Shown: positions 26,524 through 35,327 of the stretch, one piece after another
Layout of the letters: each line of letters begins with the position of its first letter
Numbering within the stretch: position 1 is the first letter of the stretch
NCBI GenBank assembly: GCA_013202965.1
Contig: JABMQZ010000125.1
Span: forward strand, 1 to 47,174
DNA: 47,174 bases
DNA from: Bacteroidota bacterium
GTDB lineage: Bacteria; Bacteroidota; Bacteroidia; Bacteroidales; B18-G4
Direction of reading: 5' to 3'
The notes under the pieces: generated by a model
Told to the model about the DNA's origin: nothing
What the model saw: the letters and a program-made list of their open reading frames with translations, nothing else
The model's database searches: none
Translations under genes and position numbers: made by a program

Positions 26524-27756
26524 ATGTCAATAAAATCTATTAAGATCAAAGCAGCTGATCGGCACATCGCCGGGGAGGTGGAGATCCCTTTATCGAAAAG
26601 TATCAGCAACAGGGCATTAATGATACATACCCTCAGCGGGGGCCGCGTAAAATTCAAACATCTTTCAGATGCAGCCGACACTGTGCTGATGCAAAAACTG
26701 CTGGCACAGATCAATGAAAAAAAAGATTTCATCCTGGATGCAAAAAATTCCGGGACGGTATTCAGGTTCCTCACCGCATATCTTGCCATTACTGAAGGCC
26801 AGTGGCTCCTGAAAGGAAACAAACGCATGCTTGACAGGCCGGTCGGGCCACTGGTGGAAGCCCTGCAAAGGCTTGGTGCTGAGATCACATATGCCGGGAA
26901 AGCCGGGTTCCCCCCCCTTCACATCACTGGTAAGCAGCTAGAGGGTGGAAGCATTAAAGTGAAGGCAGAACCCAGCAGCCAGTTCATCTCTGCCATGATG
27001 ATGATTGCTCCGCTTCTCCCCTCAGGGCTCGAGATCCACCTGGAAGGAAAGGCTGTTTCAACGCCTTACCTGAACATGACTGCAGAGATGATGAAAACCG
27101 CCGGCATAAATGTTGACATGCAATTGCCCATCATAAAAATTCCCGGCAGAGACTACGGCAAATGTACATTGCCTGAAGAAAACGACTGGTCGGCAGCAGC
27201 ATTCTGGTATGAGGCCATAGCCCTCTCTGAGAAAGGCAGTATATTTCTTCCCGGATTAAAAAAACATTTACTGCAGGGCGACAGTGAAGTGGCAAATATA
27301 TTCCGGGCATTTGGCGTTAACACCCAGTACTCTGACAGTGGTGTACTGATCACAAAAACCGGCACAGAAGTAAAAGATATTAAAGTAGACCTTTCCCAGC
27401 ACCCGGATCTTGCACTTCCTGTGATCGTAACGGCTGCAGCTTTGGGATTAAATAGTGTTTTCACGGGATTAGCATCCCTGCGTATCAAGGAATCAGACAG
27501 ATTGGCCATGCTGTACACAGAGCTGGAAAAAACAGGAGTTAGCTGCAAGATGACAAACAACAGCTTATCCTTCTCCGCACAAAAGATGCATATAAGCAAA
27601 GCCGTAAGCACCTATGGTGACCACCGCATGGCCATGGCCTTTGCACCCCTGGCGTTGCTTGGAGATCCGGTGCTTATTAATGATCCTGAAGTGGTCAGTA
27701 AATCATATCCGGGTTTTTGGAAAGAGCTTCAGAAAGTTTTGAGTTTTAAGTTTTGA
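26524..27756 (+). CDS. aroA: 3-phosphoshikimate 1-carboxyvinyltransferase (EPSP synthase)
   Basis: 410 aa, next to last in the shikimate path. Substrate Lys is in PLSKSISNRAL, the central SSQFISAMMMIAPLL is present, the acidic catalytic residue lies in RIKESDRLAM and the C-terminal YGDHRMAMAFAPLAL is typical. The usual GNAGTAMRPL segment reads KNSGTVFRFL here. The residue matching E. coli Pro101 is Phe, a site where changes affect glyphosate binding. The last codons (KVLSFKF and stop) are encoded by a heptamer repeat (27736-27763). A strong GGGAGGA stands before the ATG. Confidence 0.96.
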   Translation: MSIKSIKIKAADRHIAGEVEIPLSKSISNRALMIHTLSGGRVKFKHLSDAADTVLMQKLLAQINEKKDFILDAKNSGTVFRFLTAYLAITEGQWLLKGNKRMLDRPVGPLVEALQRLGAEITYAGKAGFPPLHITGKQLEGGSIKVKAEPSSQFISAMMMIAPLLPSGLEIHLEGKAVSTPYLNMTAEMMKTAGINVDMQLPIIKIPGRDYGKCTLPEENDWSAAAFWYEAIALSEKGSIFLPGLKKHLLQGDSEVANIFRAFGVNTQYSDSGVLITKTGTEVKDIKVDLSQHPDLALPVIVTAAALGLNSVFTGLASLRIKESDRLAMLYTELEKTGVSCKMTNNSLSFSAQKMHISKAVSTYGDHRMAMAFAPLALLGDPVLINDPEVVSKSYPGFWKELQKVLSFKF

Positions 27757-27763
27757 GTGTTGG
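27736..27763. repeat. Heptamer array GTTTTGA / GTTTTAA over the aroA stop codon
   Basis: Units are GTTTTGA, GTTTTAA, GTTTTGA and GTGTTGG. The third unit contains the aroA stop TGA, and the first two encode its last residues. The reverse complement of the same word lies at the uvrD stop (37653-37686), sharing 23 bases. Confidence 0.75.
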
Positions 27764-27772
27764 ATGGTGCGC

Positions 27773-28492
27773 TTACCACCCCGATGCCAGGACATCAACA
27801 ATATGAATGGTCTTCAGTGGAATGTTATGTTTGGAGATATACCCCTGCAGATGCATCAGGCAGGAAGAGTCGGTGGAGACAATATATTCGGCACCGGTAT
27901 TGAGGGCGTTATCCACTTTTTGCTGGGCCATGGCAGTGGAGATGGGCTCATTCTTTACAGCAAAAGTACCACCGAAACCGCAACACACATCCCGATCTGC
28001 CATTTCGATAAGTTCCAGGCCTTTCACCTGTGCAAGCAGTTTGCGCGGTTCATCTCCCAGTCCGTATTCACGCAAGGCAGCACATGAATCATGGTAGGTA
28101 ACCTTATGATCGAAGGTCGCTCCAACATCTGTTACCTTCAGCACATTGACCATAAAATCTGTGAACTCGTATATGTTTTTCTGTAGTTGCTTATATTCGT
28201 TATGCAGTGAGGTATTATGGAACAGCTCGTTAAAGTAACTTTTTACATAGCCTGTGCAGGAGGCTGTCGGGCCAACCACCGGCCTGTTATCCGGAAAGTC
28301 CTTGATGAATTTCTCACCGATGACCTTGGCCTCTTCCCAGAATCCGCTATTGAAGGCTATCTGCCCGCAACAAGTCTGCTTGGGGTTGTAATTCACCTTA
28401 TGCCCCAGCTTCTCAAAAATCCTGATCATATTAAATCCTGTCTCCGGATAAAACTGATCAATAAAGCATGGGATGAAAATATCGATGGTCAT
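27773..28492 (-). CDS. LutA-like Fe-S oxidoreductase subunit (CCG domain)
   Basis: 239 aa from MTIDIFIP; the track start at 28564 adds 24 residues that overlie a candidate promoter, so 28492 is preferred. Two cysteine-rich CCG motifs (NPKQTCCGQIAF and DRDVCCGFGGTFAV) are typical of the LutA/GlpC family, in which they bind a redox cofactor. LutA normally acts with LutB and LutC in L-lactate oxidation, but neither gene is in the window. Its 3' end is 16 bp from the convergent aroA stop. The substrate is therefore open. Confidence 0.85.
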   Translation of the reverse strand: MTIDIFIPCFIDQFYPETGFNMIRIFEKLGHKVNYNPKQTCCGQIAFNSGFWEEAKVIGEKFIKDFPDNRPVVGPTASCTGYVKSYFNELFHNTSLHNEYKQLQKNIYEFTDFMVNVLKVTDVGATFDHKVTYHDSCAALREYGLGDEPRKLLAQVKGLELIEMADRDVCCGFGGTFAVKNEPISTAMAQQKVDNALNTGAEYIVSTDSSCLMHLQGYISKHNIPLKTIHIVDVLASGW

Positions 28493-28510
28493 GGAAAAAA
28501 AATTATTCGA

Positions 28511-28518
28511 CAAAAATA
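28511..28518 (-). promoter_or_regulatory. Candidate -7 box (TATTTTTG) of the LutA-like gene
   Basis: A TAnnTTTG match on the minus strand, 19 bp upstream of the chosen ATG at 28492. It lies inside the N-terminal extension of the track ORF and argues for the shorter start. Confidence 0.4.
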
Positions 28519-28699
28519 GGAAAAAATCAATTCCCAATTCCAAGTGATTAATGCCTGATGACAATTTCCATTGAACAGGGATTTATGAAGAGTGTCAACA
28601 TTTATTACAAACACAAAAGCATGTGTACCAAATACAGCCATTCAAGAATTTTATTAAATTTACCATTCAGGATGGTTTAACAATCTTCACAGCAAGACT

Positions 28700-29503
28700 A
28701 TGAGAACACCCAGCATACTAATGACAGTCATATTGTTAATAGTCGCCAGCCTTTTACTATCAATGTGTCAGCCATCAAATAAGCCCAGCACTATGGACAA
28801 CAAAGAGATTGATAACAAAGCGGAGGTCATTCAGTTTCTCAGGCATAAAACTGATCAGTTAATCTCAGAATGGAAGCGTGAGGATATATTGTTTGATATT
28901 AAACCACCCCAGGCAGCATTGATCATTATCGATATGCAAAATTTTGTTTGTGCTCCTGAAAACGGACATGGTATCCAAGGAATTGATGAGGTAATCAATA
29001 ATACCAACCACCTCGTAGATATCTGTCATGAACTGAGCATACCGGTGATCTGGGTCCGGGAAAATATCAACACCATTGGCGATAGCACGAATGGAGGTTT
29101 ATATCCTCTCTTTCATGACAGGGAGCACTTAAATGCAATTGAAAACCTCGGACATGGAACTGAAATATACAGTGAGATGCATTTTGATAAATCCAAAGAC
29201 TTTGTAGTGTTTAAAAACCGCTACAGTGCTTTCATTCCAGCACCTTCAGACTTACATAAAACGCTTACCTCAATTGGCAGAAAACTATTGATTATTTCTG
29301 GTGTAGCAGCGAATGTTTGCATTGAATCAACCGTCAGAGATGCCATGCAACTGGATTATGAAGTCGTTCTAATATCAGATGCCACAACAACCTTTGATGA
29401 AATCTTCCTGGAAGTTACCTTAATGAACACGCGTTTATTCTTTGGCGATGTGCGCACCACCAAAAGTGTGATCGACGAACTTAAAAGTATAACAAAAGAA
29501 TAA
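28700..29503 (+). CDS. Isochorismatase-family cysteine hydrolase with signal sequence
   Basis: 267 aa. The N-terminus is a hydrophobic signal with a possible lipobox (LSMC, Cys23; Met at -1 is unusual). The catalytic domain starts near residue 70 with the family triad: Asp in ALIIIDMQNFVC, Lys in VVFKNRYSAF and Cys in ISGVAANVCIESTVRDA. Family members hydrolyse isochorismate, nicotinamide or other amides. An exported version is unusual. A second, cytoplasmic member lies at 46236-46895 and is clearly diverged from it. A 38-codon pseudogene scrap follows. Confidence 0.8.
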   Translation: MRTPSILMTVILLIVASLLLSMCQPSNKPSTMDNKEIDNKAEVIQFLRHKTDQLISEWKREDILFDIKPPQAALIIIDMQNFVCAPENGHGIQGIDEVINNTNHLVDICHELSIPVIWVRENINTIGDSTNGGLYPLFHDREHLNAIENLGHGTEIYSEMHFDKSKDFVVFKNRYSAFIPAPSDLHKTLTSIGRKLLIISGVAANVCIESTVRDAMQLDYEVVLISDATTTFDEIFLEVTLMNTRLFFGDVRTTKSVIDELKSITKE

Positions 29504-29516
29504 ATATTTGCACAAA

Positions 29517-29633
29517 ATGACGGAGTATAAACTTGCTAAATTCACTGCCAATCATTCATTTGAGAGAATGAGTAAAGAAAGCATACACATCATTAAGCGA
29601 AATATACTTGAAAGGGCGAAACATTCAAATTGA
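29517..29633 (+). pseudogene. Short fragment resembling the N-terminus of MmgE/PrpD family
   Basis: 38 codons beginning MTEYKLAKFTANHSFERM and continuing SKESIHIIKRNILERA. This resembles the first helices of the 2-methylcitrate dehydratase family (pattern LAxFxA..SFExxPxExxxxxKxxxLD). It stops before any catalytic part. It starts 13 bp after the stop of the upstream gene. Either a decayed remnant or a random ORF; the similarity is by eye and weak. Confidence 0.3.
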
Positions 29634-29654
29634 AATGTACAGATTATTATGAAC

Positions 29655-29697
29655 TTAACAAAAAAGGCTTGATTCAATCAGGATGCGTTTTTGTTAA
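29655..29697. terminator. Inverted repeat resembling a bidirectional terminator
   Basis: TTAACAAAAA and TTTTTGTTAA form a perfect 10-bp outer stem. Inside, TGATT-C-AATCA forms a second palindrome. Being A-rich on one side and T-rich on the other, it could end transcription in either direction. It lies 150 bp after the isochorismatase-like gene. Confidence 0.4.
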
Positions 29698-29835
29698 ACT
29701 TCCAAACAGCTGAAACCTTTCAATCTCTTTCATGAATTTCCCGGTCTATCCTAATTCTATTGTAAATGCATTTTATAATCATTCATCTGCAGGATTCTGA
29801 ATGCGAAATTCATTTTTCCGTATTTTTACACCATC

Positions 29836-30834
29836 ATGAAAAATATTCATCCCATGTCATCAAAACTCCTGCTCATCATATTATTCAGCGCCATCATTTT
29901 TTCCTGTGGGAAGGAAGATGAAGAGGATGAAAGCATTGACAATACGTACAAGCAGCATATGCGCAACTTTGTAGAAAACATCAGCCAGTATGCAAAGTCA
30001 TACAACAGCAACTTTTTGATCATCCCACAGAATGGGCAGGAACTGGTGACCACTGACGGGAATGAAGACGGCCCGGCAGAAAGCAATTACCTTGGCGCCA
30101 TCGATGGTGTTGGACGTGAAGACCTTTTTTATGGCTATGACTACGACAATGTGCCTACCCCACCTGCTGAATTAAGTTACATGATTAAATTCCTGGATAT
30201 CTGCGAACAACATAGTGTTGAGGTATTCATTACCGATTACTGCTGGGAACATGATCATATGGATGATTCATATGCCCGGAATAATGCAAAGGGATATATT
30301 TCTTTTGCGGCACCGGAAAGAGAATTGAATGTGATCCCTGAATACCCGGCAAGCATTTACCATGTGAACAGCAATGATATTTTTGCACTCGCTGATGCAA
30401 AGAACTTTCTCTACCTGATCAACACTTCAGGCTTTGCCGGTAAAGCAGAATTCATTGTAGCCATCAATGCAACAAATTATGACCTTGTCATCATGGATCT
30501 TTTTTTCGAGGATGACATTGCCTTCAGTGAAAGTGAGATATCCCAACTGAAGATAAAAAACAATGGGGGGCAACGGCTTGTCATATCATATTTGAGTATC
30601 GGGGAAGCAGAAGATTACCGTTATTACTGGAACTCGTCCTGGAGTTCTGGGTCTCCGTCATGGCTGGCTGAAGAGAATCCTAATTGGGAAGGAAACTATA
30701 AGGTACGCTACTGGTACCCCGAATGGCACAAGATCATTTATGGTAATGACGACTCTTACCTTAAAAAGGTCATGGATGCCGGCTTCGACGGTGTTTATCT
30801 CGACATTATTGATGCGTTTGAGTATTTTGAGTAA
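29836..30834 (+). CDS. GH114/TM1410-like surface lipoprotein with swapped domain halves
   Basis: 332 aa. A lipoprotein signal ends IIFSC and is followed by GKEDEED, which fits the K(D/E)-type export signal for Bacteroidota surface lipoproteins. The mature N-terminal half (IIPQNGQELV, AIDGVGREDLFYGYD, FITDYCWEHD, GYISFAAPERELN) matches the C-terminal half of the TM1410-type barrel as I recall it. The C-terminal half (FLYLINTSGF, IMDLFFED, ISYLSIGEAEDYRYYW, FDGVYLDIIDAFEYFE) matches its N-terminal half. The protein ends exactly where the first half would join the second, so it appears permuted and not truncated. The family includes endo-alpha-1,4-polygalactosaminidases. Activity is inferred. 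Confidence 0.7.
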   Translation: MKNIHPMSSKLLLIILFSAIIFSCGKEDEEDESIDNTYKQHMRNFVENISQYAKSYNSNFLIIPQNGQELVTTDGNEDGPAESNYLGAIDGVGREDLFYGYDYDNVPTPPAELSYMIKFLDICEQHSVEVFITDYCWEHDHMDDSYARNNAKGYISFAAPERELNVIPEYPASIYHVNSNDIFALADAKNFLYLINTSGFAGKAEFIVAINATNYDLVIMDLFFEDDIAFSESEISQLKIKNNGGQRLVISYLSIGEAEDYRYYWNSSWSSGSPSWLAEENPNWEGNYKVRYWYPEWHKIIYGNDDSYLKKVMDAGFDGVYLDIIDAFEYFE

Positions 30835-30967
30835 ATGCTTAAGCTTATTCAGGAGTCAGAATAGTGTGGGTAAGTATTATGGATTTTGGATTTTTTTACC
30901 ACAAAGTTGCACCAAGGATTTCACAAAGTTTCAAAGAAATATCTAAAACTCGGCACTCATCAAATTT

Positions 30968-30992
30968 CCCCCATCTCCTTTAGGAGAGGGGG
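30968..30992. repeat. GC-rich palindromic repeat, possible terminator
   Basis: CCCCC plus TCTCCT pairs with AGGAGA plus GGGGG, giving 11 pairs with one bulged A and a two-base centre. Similar C-rich/G-rich palindromes followed by GGGGGTGAGG are common dispersed elements in Bacteroidota. It sits between convergent genes and could end both transcripts. Confidence 0.6.
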
Positions 30993-31017
30993 ACAGGGGG
31001 TGAGGTAAAGGAAGGAA

Positions 31018-31056
31018 GAAGAAGGAAATTGAAGAAGGAGATTGAAGAAGGAGATT
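31018..31056. repeat. 13-bp tandem repeat, three copies
   Basis: GAAGAAGGAAATT is followed by two copies of GAAGAAGGAGATT, then GAAGATAGATG. The purine-rich repeat is probably slippage-prone. It does not share the 7-bp phase of the other arrays. Confidence 0.8.
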
Positions 31057-31093
31057 GAAGATAGATGATAGAAGAAGTAAACTTCAGGCACTT

Positions 31094-32445
31094 CTAATTA
31101 CGATAAGTCAACCACTTCCACAGCTCCCGGTAACTCGCTTTTTTCCCATACATCAGAATGCCGGTACGATAAATGCGGGCGGCTACCCAGGTAGTAAAGA
31201 TAAAGCCAAGGATTAGCAGTGCAGCTGAGATCCAGATCTGTTCAATGGGCACGCCAAAAGGGATCCGGGCCATCATCACAACCGGTGAAGTGAGAGGGAT
31301 CATGCTAAACCACAGTGCAAGCTGGCCATCCGGCTCATACACTGCAATATTTGCAATGATTATAGATAAGAATAATGGAATGGTAACGGGCATCATGAAC
31401 TGCTGGGTATCGGTTTCGCTATCTACTGCCGAGCCAATGGCAGCAAACAGGGCAGCATACAGTAAATATCCCCCAAGGAAGAAAAAGAGGAATGAGATCA
31501 ATATGACATCGTATTGTATGGAATTAATAATTTCAAATACCCGTGCAATCTGTTGGTCATCACCAGAAGCGAGTGCTTCTGTCAGGCCTGCATCCTGCTG
31601 TGTCATAGCCATGCGCACTTCGGGGCCTGGCATCTGGTCGGCAAAAGCCAGTTGAAATACGCTCACGATGGAAAAGGTCAGGATGATCCATAAAAGGAAC
31701 TGTGTAAGCCCAACCATGGCTATTCCTACAATCTTTCCAATCATCAGCTGGAAAGGCTTTACAGAGGAAATTATAACTTCTACAATACGATTGGTCTTTT
31801 CTTCCATTACGCCCCGTAGTACCTGCGCTCCGAAAATAAAGATGAACATATATATGATCATGCCCGACACAAAGCTCACGGCCATCATCACCTCGGTGAA
31901 AGTCTCTTCTTCACCGCCGGTGTCATCCATTTTCATGGTGCTCAGCTCTATATTGGTCCGGATAAGTTCGGGTAACTTCATGGCCCGCTCACGGTCTTCT
32001 TCCGAAAGCACCATTTCGTCGAGGTTGATCCGCAATTTTTGGATTTCCACCTCCTTCGACATCGCATTCCTGATGTAGCTTTTCAGGTCGACACCGGGTT
32101 GCCTCATGGAATACAATATGCCGGAAGATGGTACTGTTAATTCCCGCCGCGGGATATAAAGCAGGGCAAACTCATCATTTTCCAAAAGTTCCCTCTTGGC
32201 CGTTTCGAGATCTTGTACGGTGTATTTAAACTCATATTCGTCGGTATCACGGAACTTTTCATAAAACCAGCCGGTCTCATCCAGCACCTCCACAACCCGC
32301 TTCTCCCCATCGGAAAGTGTGGCCAGGTACATGGGAATCACAAAAGCAGAGGCCATAAGCAGGGGCCCGAGTATGGTCATCACAATAAACGACCGTTTCC
32401 TGACCCGGGTCATGTACTCTCTTTGTATGACCAGCATTATCTTTT

Positions 32446-32449
<4 letters not shown>
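31094..32449 (-). CDS. ABC-2 type transporter permease (NatB-like)
   Basis: 451 aa. An N-terminal helix after MKKIMLVIQREYMTRVRKRSFIVMT is followed by a ~150-residue extracytoplasmic domain. Then come five membrane helices from about residue 195 onward, with IIYMFIFIFGAQVLRGVMEEKTNRIVEVIISSVKPFQLMIGKIVG, typical of ABC-2 sodium/antibiotic exporter permeases. The start codon overlaps the end of the ATPase gene (ATGA), so the pair is translationally coupled. The substrate is unknown. Confidence 0.88.
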
Positions 32450-33369
<920 letters not shown>

Positions 33370-33386
33370 TGATATTGAACGGATTG

Positions 33387-34538
33387 TTATTGAAAATATT
33401 CTTTCATCCTGTCGAAGAAGCTTTTATCCTTGCTTCCCGGATTGGGTTTGAAATTTTCGGATTGCCCGAGCTTCTCCAGTATGCTTTTCTCTTCTTTTGT
33501 AAGTTCTTTCGGAGTCCATACATTGATGGTCACCAGCAAGTCGCCACGGCCATAGCCATTTAGCTCGGGCAAGCCTTTTCCTTTCAGGCGCATCACCATT
33601 CCACCTTGTGAACCAGGATGTATCTTTATCCGGGCCTTGCCCTCAACCGTTGGCACTTCCACAGTAGACCCCAGGGCTGCATCAGTGATGCTGATATACT
33701 TATCATACATCAGGTTGCGGCCATCCCTGAACAGCTCAGGATGTTCTTTTTCCTCTATAAGCACGAGCAGATCGCCGGGTATGCCTCCACGGGCACCTGC
33801 ATTACCTTTTCCTGTCACCGAGAGTTGCATACCTTCCTGTACCCCGGCAGGGATATTGATGGTGATGACATCTTCACCACGCATGACACCCTGCCCTGCA
33901 CATTCCGCACATTTTTCGCTTATTGTTTTGCCTTCACCATGGCAGGACGGGCATGTAGAGGCAGTCTGCATCTGCCCCAGGAAGGTATTGGTGACCTGTA
34001 CCACCTGTCCTGATCCATGACAGGTATTGCAGGTGTTGTATGATGAGCCTTGTTTTGCTCCTGAGCCATTACAGGCCTTGCAACTGATGTATTTGTTAAC
34101 CTTGATCTTCTTTTCAACTCCATGGGAGATATCCTGCAAGCTCAGGACCACTTTAACCCTGATATTGCTTCCCCGGTTTACCCTGCGACGTGTTTGCTGA
34201 CGTCCTCCGGCAAAACCACTGAAGGCCCCACCAAAGGCACCGCCAAAAATATCGCCAAACTGACTGAAGATATCGTCCATGCTCATGGCCCCGCCAAATC
34301 CGCCATGTCCGTTCTTCATGCCTGCATGTCCAAACTGGTCGTAACGTCCTTTCTTTTCAGGATTGCTAAGAACCTCATAGGCTTCGGCAGCCTCCTTGAA
34401 CCTGGATTCAGAATCAGGATCATCGGGGTTTTTGTCAGGGTGAAATTTCAGCGCCATCTTACGATAGGCCTTTTTGATCTCTTGCTCCGATGCGCTTTGG
34501 GGTACATCAAGAATTTCGTAATAATCTCTTTTCGACAT
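33387..34538 (-). CDS. dnaJ: Chaperone protein DnaJ
   Basis: 383 aa from [10 protein letters not shown]; the GTG one codon earlier in the track is not needed. The J domain has HPD in [12 protein letters not shown], then a Gly/Phe-rich linker ([26 protein letters not shown]). Four zinc-binding CxxCxGxG repeats follow ([32 protein letters not shown]), and then the C-terminal substrate-binding barrels. It stimulates DnaK ATPase. It follows grpE by 24 bp; dnaK is not in the window. Confidence 0.98.
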   Translation of the reverse strand: MSKRDYYEILDVPQSASEQEIKKAYRKMALKFHPDKNPDDPDSESRFKEAAEAYEVLSNPEKKGRYDQFGHAGMKNGHGGFGGAMSMDDIFSQFGDIFGGAFGGAFSGFAGGRQQTRRRVNRGSNIRVKVVLSLQDISHGVEKKIKVNKYISCKACNGSGAKQGSSYNTCNTCHGSGQVVQVTNTFLGQMQTASTCPSCHGEGKTISEKCAECAGQGVMRGEDVITINIPAGVQEGMQLSVTGKGNAGARGGIPGDLLVLIEEKEHPELFRDGRNLMYDKYISITDAALGSTVEVPTVEGKARIKIHPGSQGGMVMRLKGKGLPELNGYGRGDLLVTINVWTPKELTKEEKSILEKLGQSENFKPNPGSKDKSFFDRMKEYFQ

Positions 34539-34562
34539 CACTAATTATTATATCATCTCCGT

Positions 34563-35132
34563 TTAACTACCGATCACTACTTTGGCAAAACGAATCACTT
34601 TGTCATTCAATTTATAGCCTTTTTCAATTTCATCCACTACCTTTCCCTTCATGCCAGGCTCAGGAGCAGGAATATTGGTGATGGCCTCATGGAAGTCGGT
34701 ATCAAACTCCTCTCCCAGCACTGACATCTGCTCCAGACCTTTCTGCTTAAGGATATTTATCAGCTTGTTATAGATGAGTTCTATCCCTTCTTTATAATTA
34801 CCGTCCACACCATTATCATCCGTAGACTTGATGGCCCTTTCAAAGTCGTCGATCACCGGCAGAATGGCTGTCATCACATCCTCCGAAGCCGTCTTAAACA
34901 ATTCAAGCTTTTCCTTCTGGGTCCTCTTTCTGAAATTATCGAACTCAGAAAACAGCCTGAGATATTTGTCGTTAAGTTCATCAAGCTTCTGCCCAAGCTC
35001 CTGTATCTTATTTTCCGTCTTGTCAAGCTTCCTGGAGGAAGCCATCTTATGGCCTTTCCTGCCCGGTTTATTCACCGGCACCTTTTCTGTATCTTCAGTT
35101 TCCTTATCTTGCTTTTTCTTTTCGTCTGACAT
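34563..35132 (-). CDS. grpE: Nucleotide exchange factor GrpE
   Basis: 189 aa. A charged N-terminal tail is followed by a long coiled-coil helix (ELGQKLDELNDKYLRLFSEFDNFRKRTQKEK). The C-terminal beta domain has MTAILPVIDDFERAI and EEFDTDFHEAIT, and ends VIRFAKVVIG. GrpE releases ADP from DnaK. It heads the grpE-dnaJ-ABC transporter series. Confidence 0.97.
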   Translation of the reverse strand: MSDEKKKQDKETEDTEKVPVNKPGRKGHKMASSRKLDKTENKIQELGQKLDELNDKYLRLFSEFDNFRKRTQKEKLELFKTASEDVMTAILPVIDDFERAIKSTDDNGVDGNYKEGIELIYNKLINILKQKGLEQMSVLGEEFDTDFHEAITNIPAPEPGMKGKVVDEIEKGYKLNDKVIRFAKVVIGS

Positions 35133-35213
35133 TATATGCTAATTAAACTACTTTAGTATTTATTTATTAAGCTGTTTTGACTTAATCAAATCACTTGCCA
35201 TTCATTATAACAG

Positions 35214-35224
35214 GACAAATTGTC
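35214..35224. promoter_or_regulatory. Small palindrome upstream of grpE, possible operator
   Basis: GACAA-A-TTGTC lies about 80 bp upstream of the grpE ATG, in the 195-bp gap after murA. No good TAnnTTTG box is present in this region, so the chaperone genes may use another promoter type. A regulatory role is a guess. Confidence 0.25.
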
Positions 35225-35327
35225 AGCGATTTGTAAGATTCTAAAAAATCAAGGATCACTCCATCTCATTATTTGGGAGAAAAATTACCCGGAGGCCTGC
35301 CCTTGCGGGGTCAGTTCATCTCAAGAA

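Larger units (their letters stand above)
29504..29835. other. 332-bp region with a pseudogene scrap and an inverted repeat
   Basis: Between the isochorismatase-like and GH114-like genes. It holds a short ORF (29517-29633) that may be a MmgE/PrpD fragment and an inverted repeat (29655-29697). No other gene is supported. Just before the GH114-like start is TATTTTTA, a near match to a -7 box. Confidence 0.6.
30835..31093. other. 259-bp convergent gap made of dispersed repeats
   Basis: Between the GH114-like gene and the ABC permease. It contains heptamer pieces (30851-30864 AGGAGTC, AGAATAG; 30945-30958 AAAACTC, GGCACTC), a GC-rich hairpin (30968-30992), a 13-bp tandem repeat (31018-31056) and an 18-bp word shared with 6186-6203. 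A stretch with CACAAAGTT recurrences (30900-30930) is also repetitive. No ORF is supported. Confidence 0.7.

Noticed and set aside
28492-28564. Upstream start of the LutA-like gene
   Set aside because: The extra 24 residues have no family similarity and overlie a -7 box; the inner ATG fits better.
29836-30834. GH114-like gene thought truncated at its 3' end
   Set aside because: The missing second half of the barrel is present at the N-terminus, so the chain is permuted and not cut off.
31018-31056. Part of the heptamer family
   Set aside because: The period is 13 bp, not 7, and the unit does not fit the family pattern.
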